Source: a virus. From it: 60,193 bases of DNA. The notes beneath the pieces were generated by a model. That model searched no databases, was not told where the DNA came from, and worked only from the letters and a program-made list of their open reading frames with translations. Below, in pieces: positions 1 through 7,024 of the stretch. How positions within the stretch are numbered: position 1 is the first letter of the stretch; the number at the start of each line of letters is the position of its first letter. The stretch is taken from IMG/VR virus record IMGVR_UViG_3300012201_000003, positions 1-60,193 of that record; one strand, given 5' to 3'. The position numbers and the translations under genes are program-made.

Positions 1-2
1 CC

Positions 3-764
3 GCGCTCGCCGAGATCGCCGCGCGATTCAGCGCGGTCAACTGGCAAGCCGCATGGGACGCCGCCCCCGGCGAGATCCAGTGGCTTATCGAGCCGCTGAT
101 CGAGGCCGGGCAGTCCGTCGCCCTGTACGCCGTCCCCGGCACCGGCAAGTCGCTGATCGCCCTCGAATGCGCGGCGGCGCTGGCCGCCGGCCGGCCCGTG
201 CTCGGCAACCCTGCCCGTGACCCGGTCACGGTCGTCTACATCGACGTGGAGAACCGGCAGCCGAGCCTGGTCGAGCGGCTCCAGGCGTTCGGCTACCAGC
301 CCGCCGACCTGGACCGGCTGATCCTGTACTCGTTCCCGTCGATCGCCGCGCTCGACACCCCGGCGGGCGGCCAGCAGATCCTCGCCCTCGCGGTCACGGC
401 CCACGCTGCCATCGTCATCATCGACACCACGTCCCGGGTGGTCGCCGGGCCGGAGAACGACGCTGACACCTACCTCGCGTTCTACCGGCACACCGTGGTG
501 CCGCTGCGCGCCCGGGGCTGCGCTGCTGCGGGCCTGGACATCCCTGCCCTCGCCGCCCCAATGGGAAGTCCGCCTAACCATCCTAGCGTGAGGCTGCCCG
601 CCGGACCGATGCGCCCGCCCGCACCGGCAGCCGCCACCTCGACCCCGCCGGCAGGACGCCGCCGCCCAGCGACGGCATCACCAGCCGGGCCAGCATCTCC
701 CCCGCCAGCGGCGACCGGGCCGCGCCCCGGGGCTTGCCCGCCCACTGATGTCTCGGCCGGGTGA
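3..764 (+). CDS. RecA/AAA-type ATPase, 5'-partial and apparently truncated
   Basis: The frame is open from the window edge, so the true start lies outside. A Walker A motif (AVPGTGKS) sits at bases 135-158, followed by a hydrophobic strand ending in YIDVEN and a Walker B-like VIIDTTS, the layout of DnaB/RepA-like hexameric ATPases (AAA_25 type). The family continues into a third strand ending in Asp-His. Here the good match stops near base 520 (LRARG), after which the frame becomes Pro/Ala-rich with poor G/C third positions, while the opposite strand becomes coding-like from about 575. I infer a truncated or frameshifted gene whose open frame merely runs on to 764. It is distinct from the second ATPase at 38004. 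Confidence 0.55.
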   Translation, partial: ALAEIAARFSAVNWQAAWDAAPGEIQWLIEPLIEAGQSVALYAVPGTGKSLIALECAAALAAGRPVLGNPARDPVTVVYIDVENRQPSLVERLQAFGYQPADLDRLILYSFPSIAALDTPAGGQQILALAVTAHAAIVIIDTTSRVVAGPENDADTYLAFYRHTVVPLRARGCAAAGLDIPALAAPMGSPPNHPSVRLPAGPMRPPAPAAATSTPPAGRRRPATASPAGPASPPPAATGPRPGACPPTDVSAG

Positions 765-807
765 ACCGGCCGCCGTTCAGCTCACGCGGCCTTTGGGTGT
801 TCGACAC
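583..807 (-). CDS. Short hypothetical protein, possibly a gene remnant
   Basis: This minus-strand frame has almost exclusively G/C third codon positions between about 590 and 730, unlike the plus frame opposite it. GTG at 807 is a possible start but has no clear ribosome binding site. The N-terminal RELNGG resembles ARELNGG near the start of the protein at 1090-1449, so it may be a degenerate relative. No function is recognised. Confidence 0.3.
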   Translation of the reverse strand: MSNTQRPRELNGGRFTRPRHQWAGKPRGAARSPLAGEMLARLVMPSLGGGVLPAGSRWRLPVRAGASVRRAASR

Positions 808-847
808 GGCTACGATGATGGCACAACCGTCCTGGAGAGGACCCGCC

Positions 848-1093
848 ATGAGATACGCCGCCGTTCTGCTCGCCGCCCTGGCCATCGCCCTGACCGGGTG
901 CGGGTCCGGCAGGTCGCACGCCGAGCAGGTCAAGACCTGCGACCAGTACCTGTCCGCCAGGTTCAGGCACTACATGAAGGACCCGTCCGGCACGCCGCCG
1001 CTGAGGCACCGGCCCGCCCAGTGCGACGGCGTGACCGGCGCCGAGCTGAAGCGCATCGTCGGCCGGATCCTCGCCCGCCAGCTCAACGGCTAG
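848..1093 (+). CDS. Small lipoprotein
   Basis: This 81-residue protein has a lipoprotein signal: Met-Arg, a hydrophobic stretch, then the lipobox LTGC with Cys at about residue 17. The mature part has two further Cys and is basic. The start follows CCTGGAGAGG (831-840) by seven bases, the start-associated motif recurring through the window. It is an isolated plus-strand gene converging on the minus-strand operon; the two stop codons overlap at 1090-1093. It may alter the host envelope, for example by superinfection exclusion, but that is only a guess from its location signal. Confidence 0.7.
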   Translation: MRYAAVLLAALAIALTGCGSGRSHAEQVKTCDQYLSARFRHYMKDPSGTPPLRHRPAQCDGVTGAELKRIVGRILARQLNG

Positions 1094-1449
1094 CTGGACC
1101 GCACCTGGTCATACAGCGTCGCTGTGGCAGACGCGTCGGCGTCGGCCGGCAAGTCGGACGACCCTGCGGCGAACACCCCGCCGAACCACTCCCACTTGTC
1201 GTCGAAGCCGGCGGTGAACGTCGGGGCAGGCTCACCTGCCTCGATGATCTTCCAGAACGCGCTGCTCGCCGCCTGATTCCAGCCCGGCGGGCCGGTGACG
1301 AGCAGCGGGTGCCTGAACACGATCACGGCGAGGTCGCCGACGGTCATCTGGCGCGGCGGCTTCCATGGCTTGCCGCCGAGCGGGATCGTTATCGACATGC
1401 GCGGCATGACAGATCCGCCATTCAGCTCGCGGGCCATAGTCCACGCCAT
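1090..1449 (-). CDS. Conserved-looking hypothetical protein
   Basis: The product is 119 residues. ATG at 1449 is preceded by GGAGG at good spacing, which decides the start over longer in-frame options. The C-terminal half is acidic and aromatic (DDKWEWFGG). No domain is recognised. It is the last gene of the leftmost minus-strand operon and ends on top of the convergent lipoprotein stop. Confidence 0.65.
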   Translation of the reverse strand: MAWTMARELNGGSVMPRMSITIPLGGKPWKPPRQMTVGDLAVIVFRHPLLVTGPPGWNQAASSAFWKIIEAGEPAPTFTAGFDDKWEWFGGVFAAGSSDLPADADASATATLYDQVRSS

Positions 1450-1465
1450 CAGCTTGCCTCCGTAG

Positions 1466-2005
1466 TCAGTCGCCCGTGCCCGCCCGGGCCCGCCAGTCCG
1501 CCGCCGGCTCGAAGTCCAGGCCCGCCGAGCGGGCGCACTCCCGGTCCTCGGGTCGGTCGCCGACGAACAGGCCCAGGTACGGCGGATAGACCTCGCCGGG
1601 GAAACGCCGGCCCAGGGCGTGCGCGGCCTCCGCCACCGCGCCGGCTGACGGCTTGCGGCACCAGCACCGCGCCGCCGTCGGGTCAGCCGCATCCGGGTGG
1701 TGGCGGCACCAGGACATCAGGTCGAACAGGCAGGCGCACTGCCGCTGCGTCTCCGCCATCGCCTCGGCGACCATGGCCGGGCTCACGTAGCCGAGCGCGA
1801 TGCCGCCCTGGTTGGACACGCCGACAACCCGGCCGCCGCCGGCCTTCCACCGCCGCATCATGGTCACGGCCTCGGGGAACACGGCGACGTCCTGCGGGCC
1901 GTTGACGAACCGGCCGAGCGCGTCGTCCTTGCCCTGCCGCACCGTGCCGTCCAGGTCCAGGTACAGCACCGGCACGACCCTGCGCGGCGCCGTCATCGTC
2001 GTCAC
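1466..2005 (-). CDS. HAD-superfamily phosphatase (GmhB / PNKP 3'-phosphatase-like)
   Basis: The 179-residue protein has the HAD motif I DLDGT at residues 17-21 with both aspartates, motif II in VVGVSNQGG, and the late acidic motif FVGDRPED. Between them lies a Cys/His loop (CRHH, then CWCRKP) like the zinc loop of D-glycero-D-manno-heptose bisphosphatase relatives. The same subfamily includes polynucleotide kinase 3'-phosphatases, and phages often carry such enzymes for nucleic-acid end repair. Substrate cannot be told from sequence. GTG at 2005 is used, nine bases after the upstream stop; an ATG lies three codons in. It sits about 1 kb downstream of the permuted tRNA-like locus. Confidence 0.8.
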   Translation of the reverse strand: MTTMTAPRRVVPVLYLDLDGTVRQGKDDALGRFVNGPQDVAVFPEAVTMMRRWKAGGGRVVGVSNQGGIALGYVSPAMVAEAMAETQRQCACLFDLMSWCRHHPDAADPTAARCWCRKPSAGAVAEAAHALGRRFPGEVYPPYLGLFVGDRPEDRECARSAGLDFEPAADWRARAGTGD

Positions 2006-2014
2006 CTAACCGTT

Positions 2015-2206
2015 CTAGTCGGGATGCGAGTCAGTGATGGCATCCTCGTACGTGATCGCCCAGAACTCGCGGAGCTGCGTCCTGGTGAGCTTGAACGCCT
2101 CGTCGTGGGTGAACCCGGCCGCCTCGTAGTCGGCCATCACCTCATGCCAGGTAATCGCGTTCAGCCGTCCCGGCCCCACCGGGTCGAGCGGCGCACCACA
2201 GCTCAT
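2015..2206 (-). CDS. Small acidic hypothetical protein
   Basis: The product is 63 residues, acidic and Trp-containing, with no recognised domain. Its ATG overlaps the stop of the upstream helix-turn-helix gene by four bases (ATGA), so the two are probably translationally coupled. Confidence 0.65.
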   Translation of the reverse strand: MSCGAPLDPVGPGRLNAITWHEVMADYEAAGFTHDEAFKLTRTQLREFWAITYEDAITDSHPD

Positions 2207-2445
2207 TCGCCACCTGCTCCTTTCAGCCGCCCGGCCAGGGCCTCAGCCTCGGCCAGCGAGTACAGCGCCCGCCCCCGGCGGTCGGTGCCCATCCTGCGCA
2301 GCAGCCCGCGGTGCGCCCACGACCGCACCGTCGCCTCCTTACGGCCCGTCATGAAAGCGACCGCGCCGGTGTCAGCGAGGACCGCGAACTCTTCAGCAGG
2401 CGACCCAGATGCATCCACTGTCCCATCGTCCACGTCGCCTGACAT
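2203..2445 (-). CDS. Small MerR/excisionase-like helix-turn-helix protein
   Basis: This 80-residue protein carries one winged-helix segment: TGAVAFMTGRKEATVRSW, then HRGLLRRM and the wing GRALYSL. That order is typical of excisionase and MerR-like DNA-binding domains. It overlaps the 3' end of the next upstream gene by 97 bases in another frame. It probably regulates phage genes or acts in DNA packaging; the sequence does not say which. Confidence 0.7.
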   Translation of the reverse strand: MSGDVDDGTVDASGSPAEEFAVLADTGAVAFMTGRKEATVRSWAHRGLLRRMGTDRRGRALYSLAEAEALAGRLKGAGGE

Positions 2446-2981
2446 TGGCCGCAGGATATGACGCCGGCGTGCTGCCACACCACCACCACCATGTTGTCGC
2501 GCAGCCGCAGGAAGCCCTCCGACCCGACCACCACCAGCGGCTCCTGACCGCCGCACGCCGGGCAGCCGTACCGCAGCGGGATGTCCGGGGTCCGCAGCCC
2601 CAGCGCGCCCTTGCACTGCGACGTCCACCGGCCCACGTCGCCCGCCAGCCGCTGCTCCGCCCCCACCAGGCCGAGCTGGTGCAGCCGGCCGCCGAGCCGG
2701 GGCAGCGCGATCAGGCACTGCGCCACGCCGCGCTTGCCGTGCCGCTCGCGTACCAGGTCGCAGCACCGCGCCCAGACGTCCGGTATCTCCCGCGACAGCG
2801 TGACCATCGCCTGGAGAACGTCGCCGTTGACGACGCCGCCGGTTGACAGGACGACCTTCTGCGGCTCGCCGCCGCCGCCACTGTCGCGGGCGAGGGCCTG
2901 GGCCAGGGCGGGGAACATCAGCTCCAGTTCCTCGACCTGCGCGGGAATCGTGACCGACGGCTCCCCCTTCACCCGCACCAT
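2349..2981 (-). CDS. Zinc-finger-containing hypothetical protein
   Basis: The 210-residue protein has two Cys pairs in its C-terminal half (CPACGG and CGQC) that could bind one zinc ion. The N-terminal half is rich in hydrophobic heptads. It is the first gene after the tRNA-like locus and overlaps the following helix-turn-helix gene by 97 bases. I do not recognise a family. Confidence 0.65.
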   Translation of the reverse strand: MVRVKGEPSVTIPAQVEELELMFPALAQALARDSGGGGEPQKVVLSTGGVVNGDVLQAMVTLSREIPDVWARCCDLVRERHGKRGVAQCLIALPRLGGRLHQLGLVGAEQRLAGDVGRWTSQCKGALGLRTPDIPLRYGCPACGGQEPLVVVGSEGFLRLRDNMVVVVWQHAGVISCGQCQATWTMGQWMHLGRLLKSSRSSLTPARSLS

Positions 2982-3355
2982 GATGCCAGGCCCCGGGCCA
3001 GGGAACGACCCCCCCGGCTTATCCCATGCCGGAGGGGCCTGCGCGGTTGCACCGGTCCTCGTTTAGCAGACGGGTGGTGCGTTCCCGATGCGGTCGCCGC
3101 GTGCGGTCGCGGCCAGGTTCAACAAGTGACCGACGCTCTGCCACTGAGCTATGGCCCCACGTGGAGGGGCCAACGGGGGTCGAACCCGTGACTTCCGGCA
3201 CTACTGGCGCGGTTGCGCGAGACAACAGCAGCTCTGACGATGATCTTAGAGCGATACGGTGACCGGGACGAGAAGGCGCGCGGGGCCCTTGCGGGCAGCA
3301 TCACCGGCTGGCGACGCGGACGAGGATCTTGCGCTCGCCAGCAAGCCTAGCAGCC
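2982..3355 (-). other. Noncoding stretch around the permuted tRNA-like locus
   Basis: Between the stop of the gene at 3356 and the start at 2981 there are 374 bases with no convincing gene. Apart from the tRNA-like halves, the flanks are GC-rich with several short inverted repeats, for example GCTCT...AGAGC at about 3231-3252. They could hold leader and trailer elements for processing. I did not find a convincing group I intron core by eye. Confidence 0.5.
3112..3208 (-). tRNA. Circularly permuted tRNA-like locus (3' half before 5' half)
   Basis: Read on the minus strand, a 3' half comes first: a stem strand GCCGG (3199-3195), AAGTC, then the T arm ACGGG-TTCGACC-CCCGT (3189-3173), acceptor TGGCCCC, T and CCA (3172-3162). 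Only three bases (CGT) separate it from a 5' half: GGGGCCA (3158-3152), TA, the D arm GCTC-AGTGGCA-GAGC, G, and TCGGT (3133-3129). The acceptor strands pair perfectly over 7 bp, and the TCGGT/GCCGG anticodon stem makes 5 pairs, two of them G-U. Flanks GCCAG (3208-3204) and CTGGC (3116-3112) can also pair. No conventional tRNA folds in normal order. The anticodon cannot be assigned, because no join gives a U at position 33. Confidence 0.6.
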
Positions 3356-4093
3356 CTAGCTGTGCAGCCCGTCGAACAGGTAGCGAGCCACCGGGTCGGC
3401 CACCATCGTCTCTACCCCGGCCGAGTTCGCTTCCTCCCGGGCCGACCGGCACGCGTCGACGAGCCGCTGAATGCGGTCCGCCAGGGCCTGCACCCGGTCG
3501 AACGTGAACGCGCCCGAGAGCTGCGTCTGCGTCCAGTCGCCGACTGGCACCTCCCGCTCGTACGTCTTGACCTGGGCGGGGTGCTCCGGCGTCGCCGGGT
3601 ACAGCACGACCGGCTCCGGGACGCGGTCGTTGCGGGCCCGCTTCGACGGCATCCCCGCGTACAGGCCCCGCCGGTCCGTCAGCCCCCACCGTTCCTTCGG
3701 GTCCAGGACCGGCATCTTGCGGACGAACACCGCCAGCTCGGCGAGCTGGGCTTCGAGGAACAGCAGGTACGACGTCGGCACGCCGCCCAGCAGGGTGTCC
3801 CCGTCGACCACCAGGTCGGCCACGGCGTCCTGGTTGGCGGTGTCCTTGGTCAGCACCAGGCTGAACATGCGGGCCAGCACCTCGGCGAGCCGGTCCATGA
3901 CCTCCTCGCCGATGACCTGCACCAGCTTGTTCTCATCCGGGTACTGCTCGCCGTCGTCGGCTCGCGGCGCGTAGACCCGGGTCTGCCCGTTGATGGCCGG
4001 GCTGGCGAGCATCTGGGCCGCGCTGTCGAGCGCGGTCTTGGCGTTCTTGCGGGCGCCCTGCTCCAGGGCGATGATCTGGTTCAGCCGTGTCAT
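3356..4093 (-). CDS. Hypothetical phage protein of the RLNQIIALE type
   Basis: The 245-residue protein is mainly helical and charged, starting MTRLNQIIALEQG. The ATG at 4093 is preferred over 4099 because the purine-rich GGGGAAGGAA lies at proper distance from it. I recall similar proteins of unknown function in actinophages, but that is not confirmed here. It is followed by the tRNA-like locus. Confidence 0.7.
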   Translation of the reverse strand: MTRLNQIIALEQGARKNAKTALDSAAQMLASPAINGQTRVYAPRADDGEQYPDENKLVQVIGEEVMDRLAEVLARMFSLVLTKDTANQDAVADLVVDGDTLLGGVPTSYLLFLEAQLAELAVFVRKMPVLDPKERWGLTDRRGLYAGMPSKRARNDRVPEPVVLYPATPEHPAQVKTYEREVPVGDWTQTQLSGAFTFDRVQALADRIQRLVDACRSAREEANSAGVETMVADPVARYLFDGLHS

Positions 4094-4162
4094 CGGCATT
4101 TCCTTCCCCTATGCGGCGGTGCTGGCTACGGTGCCAGGGCCGACGGTGATGCTCAAGCGGAT

Positions 4163-4474
4163 TTAGGGCATCGGGTTCACCGGGAGCCGGGCCAGCCGCC
4201 GGTACTTCTCCTCCGTGCTGTGACCGTCCCAGTGGTCCGCGCGCAGTTCCAGGTGCGCGAACCAGCCGAGTTCGCAGTCGCGGATATGCCATGTCGCCTG
4301 CCCCGCCGGCAAGTGGACGCAGACGATGTTGCGCCACTCATCATCCCACCCGTCGCCTTCGTGGCGGGCGAGGTGCGACGGGTAGAGCTTGGCAAGCGCG
4401 GCGACAAGACGGTCCCGCTCGTGGTAGGCGACGTCCTTCTGGGACCGTTCGTAGTCAGCGTCGGCGCAGCTCAT
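4163..4474 (-). CDS. Hypothetical phage protein (HIRDCEL/WFAHLE type)
   Basis: The product has 103 residues with a motif block around WRNIVCVHLP, WHIRDCELGWFAHL. I recognise this as a recurrent pattern in small phage proteins of unknown role. ATG at 4474 overlaps the upstream stop (ATGA). Confidence 0.7.
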   Translation of the reverse strand: MSCADADYERSQKDVAYHERDRLVAALAKLYPSHLARHEGDGWDDEWRNIVCVHLPAGQATWHIRDCELGWFAHLELRADHWDGHSTEEKYRRLARLPVNPMP

Positions 4475-5040
4475 GGTTCCCTCCAGCGCACCAGCGGCGT
4501 CTTGCCGGGCAGGTACAGCGGGTGACGCGGGTCACCGGCCCTAGTCGTGCCCCAGCACCACAGCGGCTGGCCGGCCAGGTCACCGGCCAGCCGGCCGGCC
4601 AGCCGGCCGACCCGGGGCACCGACCCGTACGCGCCCCACGCCGCGACCACCGGCACGCCCGGCAGGACCCCGCCGATCACGCGGCGCACCACCCGGGCGT
4701 TCGCCTCGCCCTCCGCGTCCGGCTGCCGCAGCAGCTTGGCCGGCGAGCGGGTGCGGTAGCCGAACAGGTTAACCACGACCATGCCGCCGTGACCGTCGCG
4801 GCGCAGCAGCGACCGGACCTTGCGGACCGTCGCGTCGTCGGTGTCCGCGTCAGCGGTCGACGGGTTCAGCATGATCACCACCGGGCACAGGTGCAGGGTC
4901 GTGTCCGCCCACTTGCGGGTCAGGGCGTACCGGCAGGCCAGGTCCGCGCTGAACACCGCCGACCCTTCCTCGCCGCTGCGCGTCAGGCCGGCCGCGACCA
5001 CCACGTCCGTCTCGCCGAAGGCCCGCACCTCGATGCCCAT
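4471..5040 (-). CDS. DUF1643-family protein
   Basis: The 189-residue protein shows the DUF1643 signature: CPVVIMLNPSTADAD near residue 55, then VVVNLFGYR, and a later AWGAYG. Family members occur in phages and bacteria; function is unknown. ATG at 5040 shares one base with the stop of the upstream small gene (TGATG), which fixes the start. A run of GRLAG/DLAG repeats after residue 150 reflects local GGCCGGC-rich DNA (4567-4612). Confidence 0.8.
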   Translation of the reverse strand: MGIEVRAFGETDVVVAAGLTRSGEEGSAVFSADLACRYALTRKWADTTLHLCPVVIMLNPSTADADTDDATVRKVRSLLRRDGHGGMVVVNLFGYRTRSPAKLLRQPDAEGEANARVVRRVIGGVLPGVPVVAAWGAYGSVPRVGRLAGRLAGDLAGQPLWCWGTTRAGDPRHPLYLPGKTPLVRWREP

Positions 5041-5147
5041 CAGAACGGCAGCCCCGGCCCGATCGTGGCGCCGCAGGTCAGGCACAAGTCGCCACTCCGC
5101 TCCGACTCAAGATGCTTGCATGCCCCCGCGACCAGCCGGGCCGGCAT
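5040..5147 (-). CDS. Very small zinc-ribbon-like peptide
   Basis: The product is 35 residues and ends CLTCGATIGPGLPF. C-terminal segments of this kind recur in small phage proteins. Third codon positions are strongly G/C. The stop overlaps the next ATG (TGATG). The N-terminus is uncertain, and the gene overlaps the 3' end of the upstream gene by 70 bases. Confidence 0.5.
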   Translation of the reverse strand: MPARLVAGACKHLESERSGDLCLTCGATIGPGLPF

Positions 5148-5632
5148 GCCGAGTGCGGGCACCTCAACCCAGTGTACCGAGGTCGGCGGAACTCGGCGCG
5201 GTTAGTGACCCGCCGCACCACCTCTGCCCGCTCCTCGGTAATGCGCCAGTCCGCGCTGAGGCCCTCGTGCTCAGCGATCAGGGCGTCAATGGCCGCCGGG
5301 TCGCCGTCGCCGATAGTGTCGAGCTCGGCTCGGATCTGAGCCATCCGGCCCGCCGGATCCCCGGTGACCTTCGGCGCCGCCGCCAACGCACGCTGCGCCC
5401 AGTCGGCCTCGGCCTTGCGCTCGGCCTCGGCCCGCAGCTCGGCGACCGAGCAGCGGAACACGTCCCGCTCCAGCTCGGCCACCCGCCGCACCTGCAACCG
5501 GTTCTCGGCCGCCTGGTGCTCACCCAGCACCCGCGCCAGGTTCTTGTGCGGCCAGGCCGGCTCGCACCACAGTTCCCGGTAGCAGACGAACAGGGCCAGC
5601 AGGCCCGCCACCACGATCACCGCCATGCTCAT
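5078..5632 (-). CDS. Membrane-anchored coiled-coil protein
   Basis: The product has 184 residues. It begins with one membrane helix (residues 3-19), followed by a long Ala/Glu/Arg-rich helical region (about 45-150) likely to form a coiled coil. ATG at 5632 overlaps the upstream stop (ATGA). The last 25 residues lie opposite the 35-residue peptide frame and may be poorly conserved. Function unknown. Confidence 0.7.
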   Translation of the reverse strand: MSMAVIVVAGLLALFVCYRELWCEPAWPHKNLARVLGEHQAAENRLQVRRVAELERDVFRCSVAELRAEAERKAEADWAQRALAAAPKVTGDPAGRMAQIRAELDTIGDGDPAAIDALIAEHEGLSADWRITEERAEVVRRVTNRAEFRRPRYTGLRCPHSACRPGWSRGHASILSRSGVATCA

Positions 5633-6363
5633 AGTCCCGCCTCCGGCGTCCAGGACGGATGCTGGTTCGCTTGCCGCCAGAACCCGGGCTCGTCCCCTCG
5701 GACCATGAGCAGGTGCGCGATCACGTCGTCGGTCGGCGTCATGCATCCCGCCCAGGTGTCCCGGTAGAAGCCCACCGGGTGCAGGCACAGCACAGCCAGG
5801 CACCGCATCGAGTCGATCTGCGGATCGGTGTTCCGGGGGGTCAGTGCCACGGTGGGCCGCAGCTTGCGGAACAGGTAGGTGACCCGGCTGCGCCGGCTCG
5901 TCTCCAGGAAGGTGCCGGTCAGCATGTACTGGCGGGCCTGGTGCGCGGTGAGCAGCCCGGCGAGCTTAGTCAGCGCGTTCGCCTCGGCGTCCAGCGTCCA
6001 GGCGGCCGACGCGCCGATGGTCTGCAACGCGAATTTCAGCCGGGTCATGCTGGCCGCGACCGGCTCGGTGACTGCCCGCGTGCGGCCGGTGGCCAGGTCG
6101 CGCAGCAGGTAAACCCACACGTGCCGCGAGTACGAGAACCACCTGTTAACCACGGCTAGCTGGCCCTCATCGATGTTGTGGCAGGCCCGGCCATCCGGTT
6201 CGGGCGGATACAGAATCTGCTCGCTCAGCGCGACCTTGGCGGCCAGCGGATGGTCCTTGCAGAGCTGCAGGCGCAGTTCCGGCACGGGAACGGGCACGCC
6301 CTGCCATTCGCCGATCCGGTCAGCGTAGGCGTCCATGATCGCCCGGACCTGGCCGTTACCCAC
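5629..6363 (-). CDS. Conserved-looking phage hypothetical protein
   Basis: The product is 244 residues and soluble, with the helical N-terminus VRAIMDAYADRIGEW and several aromatic and Arg-rich blocks. No catalytic motif is recognised. It overlaps the upstream gene by eight bases and the downstream one by four, so it is an operon member. Confidence 0.65.
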   Translation of the reverse strand: MGNGQVRAIMDAYADRIGEWQGVPVPVPELRLQLCKDHPLAAKVALSEQILYPPEPDGRACHNIDEGQLAVVNRWFSYSRHVWVYLLRDLATGRTRAVTEPVAASMTRLKFALQTIGASAAWTLDAEANALTKLAGLLTAHQARQYMLTGTFLETSRRSRVTYLFRKLRPTVALTPRNTDPQIDSMRCLAVLCLHPVGFYRDTWAGCMTPTDDVIAHLLMVRGDEPGFWRQANQHPSWTPEAGL

Positions 6364-6757
6364 CGGCTGTCCGCCCGATCGCTGTCGCCCTGCTGCCCGC
6401 GACAGGCACGGTGCGCGGCTTGCGCTGGCGTTTCGGGCCGGGCTCGGGTGTCCCCGGTTGCGGCTCGGCGGCAGGTGTCACGTCGGGGGTATCGACCACC
6501 ACGTAAGCCATCGCGTCGGGCAGGAACCTGGTCACCTTGAGCGGCCCGTCGTCCGTCTCCACGAACAGGGTGTAGCCCTTCCGCAGCATCTCCTCGATCA
6601 GCCGCTGGGCGTCGGCGCGGTCCTTGTTGCTGTCGCCGACCGCGATCTTCAGATCGCCCTTGCCGACGCTGAGCACTTCCAGCATGCCGGGAGACCGCAC
6701 CTCGAATCTCGCGGTGCGCCGCCGCCGCTGCTGCTTGAGTCTGCTTTGCCGTCCCAT
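6356..6757 (-). CDS. Hypothetical protein with a P-rich, basic tail
   Basis: The 133-residue protein has a basic N-terminus (KQQRRRR), then a compact segment (residues 20-85) with MLRKGYTLFVETDDGPLKV. The tail, from residue 90, is Pro/Glu-rich and then Arg-rich. The middle segment resembles small phage proteins of unknown role. No function assigned. Confidence 0.65.
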   Translation of the reverse strand: MGRQSRLKQQRRRRTARFEVRSPGMLEVLSVGKGDLKIAVGDSNKDRADAQRLIEEMLRKGYTLFVETDDGPLKVTRFLPDAMAYVVVDTPDVTPAAEPQPGTPEPGPKRQRKPRTVPVAGSRATAIGRTAGG

Positions 6758-6772
6758 CAGGGCGTCCTTTCA

Positions 6773-7024
6773 TCAGCGGCCACGGATCACCTCGTCACCC
6801 GGGCGGGCGGGCGGCCGGGCCGGGTACGCCATCACGGCGGCGAGCATCAGCGCGAACGCCAGCAGGTAGCCGACCATCGCCGCGTTCTCCGCCGGGATCC
6901 CCGCCTGCGCGAGGACCAGTGACAGGGCCGTGCCGTCCAGCACCACCGCAGGCCCAGCGACGACTGCGTACCGCAGCGCCCGCCAGTCCACGTCAGTGCG
7001 CCGCGTCGTACGCGGCAACGACAT
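6773..7024 (-). CDS. Small membrane protein with two membrane helices
   Basis: The product has 83 residues, with hydrophobic helices at about residues 20-40 and 50-67 and short charged ends. It overlaps the 3' end of the Lsr2-like gene by 32 bases. No function assigned. Confidence 0.6.
   Translation of the reverse strand: MSLPRTTRRTDVDWRALRYAVVAGPAVVLDGTALSLVLAQAGIPAENAAMVGYLLAFALMLAAVMAYPARPPARPGDEVIRGR

Noticed and set aside
3129-3230. A conventional tRNA ending in the CCA at 3162
   Set aside because: The bases before GCCGG do not supply a pairing anticodon stem, D arm or 5' acceptor strand in normal order; all of these lie downstream.
2982-3240. tmRNA or its permuted two-piece form
   Set aside because: The 5' half has a complete D stem, which tmRNA lacks, and no tag-peptide frame or tmRNA 5' consensus is visible.
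3000-3355. Permuted group I intron around the tRNA halves
   Set aside because: A faint resemblance to a core element (AAGATCATCGTC at about 3234-3245) was seen, but pairing partners could not be placed by eye; left as a check and not claimed.
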